Source: Spongospora subterranea f. sp. subterranea (taxonomy: Eukaryota; Endomyxa: Phytomyxea; Phytomyxea; Plasmodiophorida). Taken from it: 55,474 nucleotides of DNA. Below, one piece after another: positions 33,031 to 44,464 of this stretch. Every line of letters begins with the position of its first letter. The stretch's first letter is position 1. Both the position numbers and the translations under genes were made by a program. Under the pieces are notes generated by a model. The model was not told the origin of the DNA and ran no database searches. It saw nothing but the letters and a program-made list of their open reading frames with translations. The stretch lies in the NCBI GenBank assembly GCA_049724395.1, contig JAUGWO010000206.1, positions 1 through 55,474 on the forward strand, in the 5' to 3' direction.

Positions 33031-35631
33031 CTATAGTTGAGAGTTGAGAGAAGGAGCAGCAGATGCCGATCCCCTTGGCAACGCTATCGCACCAATCGAT
33101 CGCCTGACATCTGGTCGCGACGCCTTTCGTACTGCACCGCCCTCGCCGGTCACCTGAATCTGACGAAGAGTGACGCTCGCCCGGTGATGTACTGAGAAAT
33201 GGGATTGTTCTTCAGCCTGGAAAGAGGGGAACACACGAGGATCAGATGGAGTTGTGTGTTGTTATCGCCAACGAGAGATACCGTTGACTGAATACGACTA
33301 CCAGCGCTCTCTAACATCACACCTTCATCGCGAAGGTTCTGAATGAATCGACGCCATGGATCCCGAGATATCATTCCAAGAACCTCGTAATAGCAACGAG
33401 AGAACGCCTGATCGATTCGAAACACAACGAGACACTCAATTAACGAGACGATCAGAACAACAACAACCAACGCACCGTCTCAATTCGTCGTCGTTCATCG
33501 GAATTCAGATCCTCCTCCTGTGGATCGGCCATTCGATATCAACAGTGTGTTCAACGACAATGAGGATTATAGGGTCCTACCGTCGCCTTCCTCATAACCG
33601 ATGAGACATTGATCTGACAAGGGCTGTCGAACGACACGTATTGACCCCAGATCTCTTTCGCCTCTTTCGTCGATTCCTCAACCTCCTTCTGTTCGGCATC
33701 GGCGTCCTGTCCAGCAGGTTTCGTTCGCCGCATCTCCATCGTCTTGTTGCGATAATTCTGGGAAGATGACGTCAATCACGGCCGACCACAAACAAAACCC
33801 GAAAAAAGTCGCTGACTTTGACGGCGATAAGGAAATCAAGATTCTCAGCAGCGTATTCAAGGCTGAGAAATTCATGGAAAGCGGGTATCAATGGATCATC
33901 GACGTTTTCTAACAGCTTCTCCAGCCCTAAAATCAATCAGTTTCACAATTATTTGACGATGATTGATCGATAGGAGTTGGAATTTGTTCAATACCGTTGA
34001 TTTCAATCAACGCCGCTTTGATCGTGAGTAATTCGAGGTTCTGTCCCGCTCCGACAATCGCATCGAGACCGTGTCGTTCTTGATCGATCGACACACGAAG
34101 GGAGAAAAACTGGTGATGGATTGAGTCAGGGAAACAAAAGAAAATGGGACAATTGTGGGACCTTATTGAGTGTGAAGAAACATATAAATGAGACACCGAT
34201 CGACCATGAACCCACTAATATTATGGTGAGAATCTGGACAGCGAACTGGGTGATATCGCCAAGGAGTAAACCCTGATATCCTTGAAGACTGGCGAATAGA
34301 CCAGAACCCAATAATCCCCATATTCCACCACCGGCCTGAGAGAGATGGGCAACAGGATTTAGAGGATGAGGAAGAAGGGGGAGGGCGGTGAGTACATGAA
34401 CACTAATGGCGTTGACCGGATCGTCAATACCCGCCTTTAATACCAATTTAGCTGATAATAGATAGACGAGACCGGCGATTGCTCCAACGGCAACAGCGCC
34501 CACTGGAACAACACAATTACAACCGCTGGTTATCGCCACTAAACCGGTTAATGTCGCGTTGATTATGTCGTCGATATTCATCTCCTGATAGGGGATTGGT
34601 GAAAAGGGGGAAGGGAATGCGGAAGGGAAAGTGACCGACGTCCATAAAACTGAGATAGATCAAGGTAGCGAGACCAGCACCAGATCCAGCTAATGCTGTG
34701 TTATTGAGGATATTGGCCGCCAGAATATGGCGATTGTTAGAGAGACCCAATGTCGACCCAGCGTTGAACGCAAAGAAGCCGAAATAGAGGATGAGGGCGC
34801 CAACCCCTGATAGCTGATCGGGGGAGGATTAGTTCATGGGTCAACGGGCGATGAAGAATGGGATTAAATACCTGAACAGAATGACCACTGATCTTAAGGA
34901 TCTTCCCGTTTTCATCACGAAACCCATCACGAGGTCCAATAAGATATGATCCAACCAATGCTGATAATCCTCCCTGGGATCATGAACCCTGATCAGATCG
35001 CGAGAACCAAGGACGATATATATTGGAATACCGTCATGTGGACAACACCAGCTCCAGCGTAGTCCATAACGGATCGGGAGAGCGTTGGCGAGTGATTATT
35101 GGAGCTGAGGAAGCCGGTTAAGGACCATTCCCAATGAGCAACAACGGGGTATAGAAAGATATTGAACAGGAATATAAACGAGAAGAACACCAGGTGTCGT
35201 GTCCTCTCTAATAACGCCCCAGATACGATTGTGGACGCGGTATTGGCGAACGCCAATTGGAAGAATATATAGGCGGGATCAAAGTCGTTAGTGTTATATG
35301 ATCCCTAAACAGGATTGTCAGAGGGAAATGATGAACAAGAACGGTTTCACCGTTTTACCAGTCCAATTACTGTATTGTTCGAATCGGGGTGTGTGGAGAA
35401 AGCGATATCGAATCCGAGGAAGAAGAAGGCGATACTGCTGACAGATGTGTAGGCGAACTTGAGGAGGAGGATCGACGCCGAGTTCTGGACCCGAGCTGAG
35501 CCGACCTCTAACGCCGCGAATCCGGCTTGCATAAAACAGACAATCATACCACAGATCGCTAACCAGGCGGTGTCAATCTGGGCGTTAAGAACAGCCAGAT
35601 CGGACTGGGTCACGGGTCCATTCGTCGCCAT
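33031..35631 (-). CDS. Ammonium transporter fused to a C-terminal RGS domain, about 646 aa
   Basis: Residues 1 to about 420 are an Amt/Mep channel: MQAGFAALEVGSARVQN, FFQLAFANTASTIVSGA, the first pore His in DYAGAGVVHMTGG, YFGFFAFNAGST, the second pore His in DDPVNAISVH then AGGGIWGLLGSGLF, and the cytosolic trans-activation end SLRVSIDQERHGLDA. From about residue 433 an RGS box follows: LEKLLENVDDPLIPAFHEFL, AAENLDFLIAVKNYR, AKEIWGQYVSF, CQINVSSVM, CYYEVLGMISRDPWRRFIQN, then a 60-residue basic tail. Introns: 35305-35358, 34974-35031, 34814-34871, 34585-34639, 34336-34395, 34110-34161, 33927-33994 (the link), 33758-33816, 33518-33580, 33408-33475, 33217-33281. Exons sum to 1941 nt, a multiple of three. 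The fused form is inferred from splicing; unspliced at the link, translation stops at 33933. RGS proteins speed GTP hydrolysis by G-alpha. Confidence 0.82.
33927..33994 (-). promoter_or_regulatory. 68-nt linking intron carrying an in-frame stop (possible isoform switch)
   Basis: The intron runs from GTATTGAAC to GATTTTAG. Spliced, it joins IEING (AAC G) to GG CTG GAG in phase and continues into the RGS box. Retained, the transporter frame adds a 20-residue tail ending NNCETD and stops at 33933, six bases before the acceptor. It is the longest intron of the gene along with 33408-33475. No RNA evidence is available here. Confidence 0.55.
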
Positions 35632-36564
35632 GATTGGAACGAAGGGAGGTGATGTCACCACCGATGGCCGATCACACCCACTTCACTCGAACACGATCAA
35701 TTATGGCACAGCAATTGGCGGTGTTTGGGATAATCCCAACAGATAACAATCCCAACAGATAATGGATCGATGACCCCAACAGATATTGGCCAAGATCGTC
35801 TGGGGGATTCTCTGTTCAGAACCCCTTTAATCAATCCCGTCTACTACGTTGACCCCAACCCTGATTGTGTCCCAATATTTTGCCCAATCCGAGATGGTCT
35901 CTATGACCAGCCCAGGGACCACACACGACACGACATGATCACGATCGGTCGGGTACGGGCCCCAAACACCAACTGCAGTTCATCCCTAATACAATACCAT
36001 CATCATCACACTAACCGATCCGAATGGGATCACAGACCAAGCAGTCGTCACCGTTATTAATATAGAGAATGACCTGACGCCATCTGTTGGCCATTGTGTC
36101 CTAAATCATCCTGTTTAACATTGACAGAACGTGTTTGGAATATGCGGTTGTTGTTGTTGTTGATATCCGTTATGGATTATCAAGTACAATTACCAACACC
36201 CAAAGGGGCGAATTATATCAACTACCTTAGACGATTTATGAGTATATGACATGATGGGTCATATCCTTCACTCCTTCACGTTATCGTTTATCGTGTATTC
36301 ATTGATTGCTATTGTTTTACATTCCTCTTATTGTATTTACATGTTGAATGCCATTGTGATTTGCTCAATGCCTCCTCGGAAACAGTTCTTGATTTACAGT
36401 TGGAAAACACTGAGACGTTTTGTACAAATGTGTTTTTGTGCTATATTGCCTCAATGTATTTATAATATCATACCATGGGTTGTAATGTGCAATTGCAAGT
36501 CCTAACCTTGCACATTTGCCGTAATGAAATTGTTAATGACCTCGGTTACTATCTCAAATCTTCA
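35632..36564. other. Intergenic, no gene recognised
   Basis: Upstream region of the transporter-RGS gene. It is AT-rich toward 36240-36480 with hydrophobic but unsupported short frames. No element recognised; the transporter promoter should lie in the first few hundred bases. Confidence 0.5.
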
Positions 36565-36831
36565 ATGGCGAGAGTCAAAGCAACATCTTCGTCGAAGGTC
36601 CGCAAAGACCAACAGAAAAAGAGGCGGTTGTCTACGCCTCCGCATTCGCCTCCGCGTAATCGCGTTGTGGAGCCCCTACCCCCACCGATGACGCAGGAGA
36701 TAACTGGCATATCGATGGACACGTTGAAGCAAAGGATCGCCGAGTCCTCGATGAAGGTGACGGAACGGATCGGGGGTGGCTGTTTACGGTGCGGGAAACT
36801 GTTCGACCAAGCAAAGTCAGTGTTTCCCTGA
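36565..36831 (+). CDS. Small basic hypothetical protein, 88 aa
   Basis: From the ATG at 36565 the frame encodes a Lys/Arg- and Pro-rich N-terminus (KVRKDQQKKRRLSTPPHSPP) and a C-terminal piece with a CxxC (GGGCLRCGKLFDQAK). It could be the first exon of a gene or a transposon remnant, as the MITE-like repeat begins 40 bases later. Not recognised. Confidence 0.3.
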   Translation: MARVKATSSSKVRKDQQKKRRLSTPPHSPPRNRVVEPLPPPMTQEITGISMDTLKQRIAESSMKVTERIGGGCLRCGKLFDQAKSVFP

Positions 36832-36872
36832 ATAGTACTAGATAACATTGTACATTAACTGTGTCATAGATA

Positions 36873-36996
36873 GTGCAGTTCGTCACGTCAAACAGATATC
36901 TGTTACATATGGCCAGGCAGTGGCGCACGACCAAACGCGTCAGGGTGCGGCGGTATTTCATGCGGTAACAGATATCTTTTGACGTGACGAACGCAC
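36873..36996. mobile_element. MITE-like palindromic element, 124 bp
   Basis: The arms GTGCAGTTCGTCACGTCAAA...GATATCTGTTAC (36873-36906) and their reverse complement (36964-36996) differ by about two small indels. The 57-bp centre is GC-rich and non-coding. Size and terminal inverted repeats of about 33 bp fit a non-autonomous DNA transposon. No clear target-site duplication. Confidence 0.65.
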
Positions 36997-38012
36997 GATC
37001 ATACCTAGGCTCTTGGACGCGCTGGACCGGCCGGATCCGGGATAGACGCGCTGATTACGCGCTGACTGGCACATTACCTTTGCCAGCTACATGGTTAATG
37101 CAGTAATTACCACCCTGCTTGGCGATTCTGATGTGAATTCAATTGCTGATCAAGATTGCAAAAGTAATTTGGGCAATCCATCCAGCCCGAAACTCGACAG
37201 GGTGTCTGAATAGGATACGGAAGTGATTACTGGGAACTGAGCCACAACTGGCGTGAAAGGTCAGACGCGTTCGGGAAGCCGAACGCGTCTGAAAGCATCT
37301 TCAATGCAGCCGCTGCAGAATTTTCGTCAATGCGAACACCGTCGTTGTCACGATCCTCGAAGTGGTCTATGGTTCTCGATATCGTATTCATTGAAATCAT
37401 GTTATTGTCGGACGGGTTATGATGGCATGAATTTGACCATCTTGGAGACAGTATTCCGCTCCCCCTGTCAATATCTGCTTTCAAAAGGTCGGCAGGCGCT
37501 GTGAGTGAACAGGGGACTATGGTAGCCATGGGCAAGCTGGGCAAAGTGACAATCAGAGGTGATCCGGGTTAATTTGAGTTTTGGGTGGCCCTTTCAGCGA
37601 ACCGGGGTCGGGTTGGGTTCGGGTTGGTTGTTTTGAGGGCCTACTGTACCCAGGCCGGGTTGGGTCCGGTTTGAGGTCGCTCAACCCGATCTATATATAC
37701 ATTATGTGTACGGTATATAGTGCGCGATGGGGTTTTCAAACCACACTCAGTCTGACGCAGGGTTCAAGTATACACTCACATTCAGCTTGGGCTCATGATC
37801 ATTGTGACGCAGTTTCATATGTACATTCACATTGACCACATCTACTCCCTCCGTTCGGTAATACATGCCTCACCTATTAAAAGCTCAGGGATCCTGTGTT
37901 CAATAATTAAAGAATCTCAATTCATCTGTTTGGTGTCCTTGGGTGACGCTGTAGCAGTTTTATTTGATGGAATGGGCAGGGAAAAGCTCAGAAAACGGGT
38001 TCAATGAGGATT
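36997..38012. other. Intergenic with a GGGTT-rich stretch
   Basis: Nothing coding is supported. At 37580-37690 there are repeated GGGTTGGG/GGGTTCGGG units and a CAACCCGA block, then a TATATATACA run, which resembles LTR or non-coding repeat sequence. It is not a telomere array. Confidence 0.4.
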
Positions 38013-39120
38013 TTATTCATCAGTACTCTCTGCATCCTTCTTCGCTTGATGCAAAACTGCAGTTTCACATGGCATTGCATCTGGTAAATCACCTTGGCGC
38101 CTAAGATGTTCCTTGCCCAAATGAGGCAACTTGTAATTATTGCCCCCCTTCACTTTCATTATCTCTGTCATACATAGCTGGAGAGTTAAAAAGATATCGT
38201 TAAGCTTTTCCCTATCCATTTTCTCAAATGAAATTGTGACAGCGTCGACCAGTTCGTCGAAATTCTTGGGTGCTTGTTGGTGCTGGAGGGATTGAATGGC
38301 ACGAAAAAAGCCCAGATCAAGAACGTTCAGGTCTGGGCTGTTCGCTGGCTGAAAGGTCAACTGAATGTCAAATCCATCTTTTCTCGCCTTATTAATAAAT
38401 TCTTCGTCTGAAGCGTGAATATGTGGTCTGGCATTGTCCTGCTGGATATAGACGGGTCCAGTCCAATAACCTGGCCATTTCAAACGAATCGCTGGCATGA
38501 CTTTGTCAATAAGGCACTTTCTGATCACGTCTTTGTTAATGGCCTCAATGGGTTTGGTGACCATAGTTCCAATCGGGCGGTTTTTGCTGCTTCGTTTTGC
38601 TGGTTCTTGGAAGACAAATGGGAATATTCCCAGCTTTCCGTTGAACCATATGTTCTTAGCCCGGTCCCATCGCGGTCGAGCTACTGCTGCCATGAACATA
38701 ACTTTGATGATGAAGGGCGTTTTTAGACGCAATGGCTGTCAACATCAGCTCCCTGTACTCCTTAATCAAAGATCGCAACAATTTCACGATGGGTGATGTT
38801 TTTACCATCAAGGGAATTCGTGTAGACGGATTTCAACGGGCAACTAAAAAGGGCAGCCGTCTGGCGTCATGTCCATTACCAGACTTATTGACAAGATATC
38901 GAGTCGCCTGAGCCGTCGGTAAACAACGTCCGCGTTTTTGATAACTAAATCGTCTGGCGTCCCGAACAGCCCTGTTTTGCGCCTACTTAATTTGTAAAAT
39001 GTCGCGGTTTTTTCATCATATTGTTCCCTTGCCAAGGTTAAACAGAATTTGCCTGCTGTCGTTTGTGGCAACTTGGTTTTCATGTACTTTTTCCAACGTG
39101 ATTTTGTTGAATTCCGATAG
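38013..39120 (-). mobile_element. Mariner-like (DD39D) transposon, transposase on minus strand
   Basis: The C-terminal 239 residues form one frame (38013-38732): VYIQQDNARPH with the second catalytic Asp, and PANSPDLNVLDLGFF with the third, 39 residues between them. This is the DD39D signature of plant- and oomycete-type mariner elements. The end reads LPHLGKEHLRRQG and a short charged tail. Upstream (38750-39120) lie N-terminal pieces in other frames (LLTREEWNF, QTTAGKFCLTLAREQYDEKT), so the copy is broken. Terminal repeats could not be delimited. Confidence 0.8.
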
Positions 39121-39178
39121 AAAATTCCATTCTTCTCTGGTCAATAAGCCTGGTAATGGGCATGACGCCGCGTCATGT

Positions 39179-39538
39179 CTATCGGAGTTCAACAAAATCA
39201 CTTCCGAAAAAGTACATGAAGCTAAGTTGCCGCAAACGACAGCAGGCAAATTCTGTTTAATCCTGGCGAGGGAACAATATGATGGAAAAACCGCGAACTT
39301 TTTAAAAACATAGGAGCAAAAACAGGGCTGTTCGGGACGCCAGACGATATGATTATCAGAAATTTGAGCGTTGTTTTCGACGGCTCATCGGAACCTGGTC
39401 AATAAGTCTGATAATGGACATGCCGCCAGACGGCTGCCCTTTTTTTATTGTCCGTTGAAATCCATCTACACCAACTTCTTTGACGGCACCCATCGTGAAA
39501 TTGTTGCGATTTCTTTGATTAAATGAGGGAGCTGATAT
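39179..39538 (+). mobile_element. Inverted partial copy of the mariner element
   Basis: The sequence is the reverse complement of 38748-39120 with about 80 percent identity, head to head across a 58-bp spacer. It covers only the N-terminal half of the transposase (LSEFNKITSEKVHEAKLPQT, KFCLILAREQYDGKT) and contains stops, so it is dead. The spacer holds a small palindrome, CATGACGCCGCGTCATG. Confidence 0.8.
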
Positions 39539-40440
39539 TGACCGCAATTTCGTCTAAAAACGCCTTGCATGTTGAGGAGGTTCCCAGCGCTTTGTAGCGC
39601 TGCTACTGTATGAGAAAATATTAGATTTTTTTTCACGCGTGATTTCGGCCCAGGAAAATAGAATTTCAGCGTCTGAAAATCCGCCGGGAAAATCGACTTT
39701 CGCGAATGGCGTGTCAAATATAAAAAGGGGGAAACCATTTTGGCGCCAAAACCCGTCGCCTTTTTTTGGCGCCAACTTCTCGGATATGTGCATTCGAGCT
39801 GGAATAGATGCACAAAGATATTATCTGGTTCCGCGAAGAAAGTTGAACAAGACTTTGGGTGCCTTACAGGTTCTCCCAATGCTTGAAGTACAGACGAATT
39901 TGTGCAAGAGGTGCGAGTCTGTCAGGAAACGTTTTGCTTCATATTGAATGAAATCGAAGGTGCGATTGTGTCACCTTCCAGAATATATGAGAATTATTAA
40001 TCAACAATTCTACAGGGTCTCCAGAGTTTCATAATGAATTAATGCGTCATCGCGTGAGGTTTGGATCCAGCTTGCTTGCGAATTAGACACGATTGGGCAT
40101 TTTGGAATTAGAGCTGCAATTGGCAAAGTAGCCCGTGCCAAGGGCGTTGGATATGGCACCAACACGTTATATACGAAGAGGGGGTAATTGCAGCTCTGAA
40201 ATAACTGACGCCCAGATACGTCAATTGGCCTGACGAGCAAGAAAGACGGGACCTCAGTGATTATAATCACAACGAATTTGGTTTTTGAGGGATGCATCCT
40301 ATTTTCAGACGGAACACATATTGTCCACTTTCAGCGTCCTAGTCTGGATGGTGAAATTTATTTCAACAGAAACTCGCGCTATTCGTTCAATGTCACGTTG
40401 ATTTTCGACTATAAGCGATCTATCCGCTACGTTATAAATG
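39539..40440. other. No gene recognised
   Basis: Short frames on both strands, none recognisable. It includes repeated TTTTTGGCGCCAA and AAATTTT-like runs near 39730-39780 but no defined element. Confidence 0.4.
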
Positions 40441-41400
40441 GATGACCCGGATCGGTACACGATTCAAAGGTTTGGGCATCTGGATCAGAGGCGAAGCAGC
40501 CAAATTGCTTTTTTCAAACGGGCAATATCAGTTTGGCGATTCCGGTTTTTTGTTAACCAAACCGATGATCATTCCATATCGGCAGCCAGCGGCATCTGTT
40601 CCGGAAAATGAGGAATTAAATCTCAGGCTTTCACCAGGTCGCGTCGTTTCAACACACGGGAACGGGATTTCCAAAGGGCGGTTCCGATCTCTACGATGTC
40701 TGCCAATCTGTGTCAATAGTTCATCTGAGATCAACTGCTTGAAATGGTCCTCTAAAAAATCCTTATGGAGTGGTGGATGGCGACGAGGCTTACATAAAAC
40801 TGGACCAGCGTCAGGTTTCAACTCTACAACTATAGGATCCACATTAACTGGCGGGTCAGGACCAAGATTCAATCGGAAAACATTCTGTTGTTCCTTGCAT
40901 CATCGCATATCTTTTCCAAAACAGCAGAGATATCCTTCGTCGCCAGAGTTTGTACAATAGGGAAAGTATCATCATCGACAATTGGCTTCTGGTCGAGTTG
41001 ATGTTCTAGATCGGACGGTTCGTCGATGGTTTCAAAAAAGCGTTGGTTTAAATCACACAAAATAGCAGCGGTCGGCCTAGTAGCACATCTGGAATATCAG
41101 CATCGAGTACTTGCACCCAATGTCGTCTGATGGTGACGCTTCCAGTATGTCCACCAATTCAAGAAAATGCGAATCAATTGGGAACCCGTCGCCCAGTGAA
41201 TATGTTCGCGAGCCTGATCGTAGAACCTGCCACGTGTTGTTCCCTATGACAGTAAAATCATCACCGTCATCGATTGCGGTTGGAACCGTAAACTTGGAAT
41301 CTCAGACAAGTAATTCAACTGATCTTATTAGCTTCGGCACTGAAGTGGATTGCAGAACAGTCGGAGGTTCCTGTAAAAATTCGGGAACGAAATGAAACTT
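40440..41400 (-). mobile_element. Decayed Ty3/gypsy remnant (protease to start of RT)
   Basis: The minus strand shows the RT leader of gypsy elements: VELKPDAGPVLCKPRRHPPL, then HKDFLEDHFKQLISDELL, preceded by acidic linker sequence. No RT catalytic box, RNase H or integrase remains. An old fossil with many changes. The lineage is probably that of G1/G5. Confidence 0.6.
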
Positions 41401-43490
41401 TAGAACTCGCCATTCAGTGGGAATTTCATCGTTAATCTGGTGGGCAGCGTCAATCCGATTGATTCTCAATTACTATCGATTCCATCTACATGCTCATAAA
41501 GGTAATCCTCCTCATTTTTGAACCTGACACGATTAACCTTAGACATTGATGCCTGCTCGTGAGGCTTGTTGATTGCACTTTTCGAAAAATGGCCGCCCAG
41601 AACGCGTCTGCGAGGGCTCAACAATAATTTTGGACGATCTCTTCGCTGCTGATGAATGAAAGTCGCCCTCTGAGAATTAACAACTCACACTGGGTTTCTT
41701 ATCAGTGTCCTTCAGGCTGGCTTCGCATAAGAGCTTTTGAACTTGTTCTGAAACCAATTTACGACCTGTTCTTACATTGTGAGGACCTCCACCATGTAAA
41801 CACAACGCAGCAACAGTGTTGTATTTCTGCTCCTATGTAGCACCCACGTGTGATTAAGTCGGAAATGAGTCTCCCTTACAGACATCATGGCGGAAATTGT
41901 TGTTTCCTTTCAGATGATTCTGGCGATCTGGTTGTGCCAAACCATTGAATCTGATAAACATCCTGATTGAGGATTTTAAAATTTGGTGGAACTGGCCACA
42001 TCACTTCTGGCGGAAATCGCAGTGGTTAAGATCTGACGCTCGAGATATTGCAGCAGAATGGATGGTTAGAAAGCTCTTACCATTGCCTTGATCTGCAGCT
42101 CAACATGAGATGACTCTTGATGGAATAGTTTCGTCACACCAGATTCACTAATGATTCTGCGAAATTGCATAATCAAATCCGATGCGCATCGTCCATGATC
42201 AGAGTGCGGATTGAACCGAAGGATGTCGAACATGGTTTGAACGTCGATAGTAGCGACGGAATCTTGTTTGACACCATAATTTATAAATTTTTGTAGAAGT
42301 CCTCGTCAAAGTATCAGACTCTGGGCGAATTAACTCGTGTATTACAGAAAAATATTCCTTCTGTTCAGAATTAGAAAACCAATTTGCGCTCTTTCTCAAT
42401 ATTAGGGCAAATTTTTGTCTGAACATACCGCAGACACTGAATTTAATTAGATATTTTCACGAGGTTTCTTTTAATATGCTGTTCGTCCACTTTTGAGGAT
42501 TGGAAACCTGCGCTATAGCTCGCTCAAAACTCCTTTTCGCAGCCAGTTCTTTTTTTTCCGCTGATGGCGTAATACTCTCGTGACGACCTTGACAACTGGA
42601 TGATTAGAAAGTTCACGTCAAGACGAATCGTGTGATATATCGAACGGGCCAGAATGCCACCTTTTACGGTTTTGGCGAGACGGTTTCACTCTTTGTGAAT
42701 GGAGACCGTTGGCGCATTGTGACATATGACGATTATGTTGGTGTTGTATATATTTATGGCCTTGATCGGGAATCGGGTTGGGGTTAATTTACCCGTCTCA
42801 ACCACACAAAATATGGTCCAAAAAAGTACGGAAGATTGTCGGATTGTGTTTGAGATCATATCCAGTCAGGATGATCAGGATCCAACAGATATTGAAACAA
42901 ATCGAGTGGGACCCTGGTGTCAAACTGTTTCCTTGTTCAGCAACATCATCACTGGAATATATCGCGTCTGTAATCAGGATATCAATGCAGTTCATCCCCA
43001 TCCAATCTTGTGCTACACGACGCCTGCACGTAAGAGTCAAACATTCGCGGTCGACAAACAGACGTGTGATCACGAAAGTCTAGTTCAAGAATTCTGATTT
43101 TATTGATAGGATCACACAGCCGTACGACCGAATTACCCTCCATACTCTGGCCGATGCCCGAATTTCCAGGCAGGTGATACACATCTTGTTGCTAAGGTCA
43201 TGGACGAAACCATTCCCTTGATTGCGCCCCGTATCCCACTAGATCCCAAAAGCACATCGGTAATATGAGGTGATTTGCCATTGTCAATCTGACGGTTTAG
43301 GAATATCGATATAAAATATGGATATACGCGTTATGGACCATATCTCAGCAATTCGGTCTGATCACAGTCTCCGCTTCCGACTGATATCAACCTCGGAGAA
43401 TACAAATGAAACTTCATTTGTGTTGAAAGTCGTTTGTGTCAACACCAACAACAACAGGATCAGATTCCATATTGGTCCATTTCCTTATCG
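41401..43490. other. No gene recognised
   Basis: About 2.1 kb with only short frames on both strands, none with a recognisable domain, and no clear repeat. It probably holds decayed transposon sequence. Confidence 0.4.
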
Positions 43491-43497
43491 GTGAATA

Positions 43498-44464
43498 ATG
43501 GTTATTGCCGGTAAAAAGGAATTGGGGTTGTCGGAACCACAAAATACTTCAGCTATCAAGGCATATCGCTCTCAACGAAGGATCAGGAAACCAGCGACAA
43601 CGCCCGTTCTAATTAATCCGATGGCACATTGCTCTCAGCAAATGACCAAGAAGCCAGCGACGACGCCCGCTGTAATTACTCCAATGGCTAAACCATCGGG
43701 CGATCGGGACGCTAGGGATCCCAATACTCTGGGAGCATTACAAGGTGACGCGATGGAGGAACCAAATCAAAAGCGGAAGGCGTCAGAGATATCGAAATTG
43801 TCAAGCACAGCGGATTCAGATGAGGCGGATGAGGGACAAATTAGCGAGTTTATTTCACTGATAACCAGGTTGAGAAGCGACTGCAAATCTCTGTTCCAGG
43901 AGGTGGAGGAGGCGAAGAGAAAAGAGGGGGAACGGGAGGTGCAACGAATGAATAAGATTGTAGAGATGGAGGGGGCGTTAAAGAATAAGATTGTAGAGAT
44001 GGAGGTGGCTTTAAAGAATAAGATCAAGACCGGACGTCCATGGCATTTTAGAACAGAAGTATATGCTCGAGGAAGCAGATCTAGTACCGGTATTGCCACC
44101 GAAGTTAGATGATTGTGTCACAGAATGTCAATTCGTTAAGTTGGAGTTAATAACGTCGTGTAGCGAATCGTCCAACGGTACTCATGAAATTGAGATTAAC
44201 AGTTTCGCGAGATGGAGTCGGGCCATGGCTGGTGTGATTGTGGCAGCATCATCTCTAAATGCAGATGCGATTCCAGCCATCATTCATCACTATATGGTGA
44301 TTCAAGGGCTTTACCTGACCGGAACCTACACTTGGGAGTCCATTTACACCCTCGATAAACTTATTCGTAAAGAGGCGGATTACGAACAGGATTACAAAAT
44401 TCTTTATCGGGATTTTCAGGTTTGGCGACATCATGTCCTCAATAAAAAATCATCTCTTGATTGA
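43498..44464 (+). CDS. Coiled-coil plus gag-like protein region (two overlapping frames)
   Basis: The first frame gives a Pro/Thr-rich head (KPATTPAVITPMAK), then an acidic and coiled-coil segment (EVEEAKRKEGEREVQRMNKI, with a short IVEMEGALKNK repeat in tandem). An overlapping second frame reads LVPVLPPKLDDC and a helical domain (FARWSRAMAGVIVAASS, HHYMVIQGLYLTGTYTW) that recalls the gag-like region ahead of DIRS/Ngaro-type or similar retroelement polymerases. No RT or recombinase is nearby. It may be a decayed element part or a small host gene. A diverged duplicate lies at 46700-46980. Confidence 0.35.

Noticed and set aside
37580-37690. Telomere-like GGGTT repeats
   Set aside because: Units are irregular and few, embedded in ordinary sequence.
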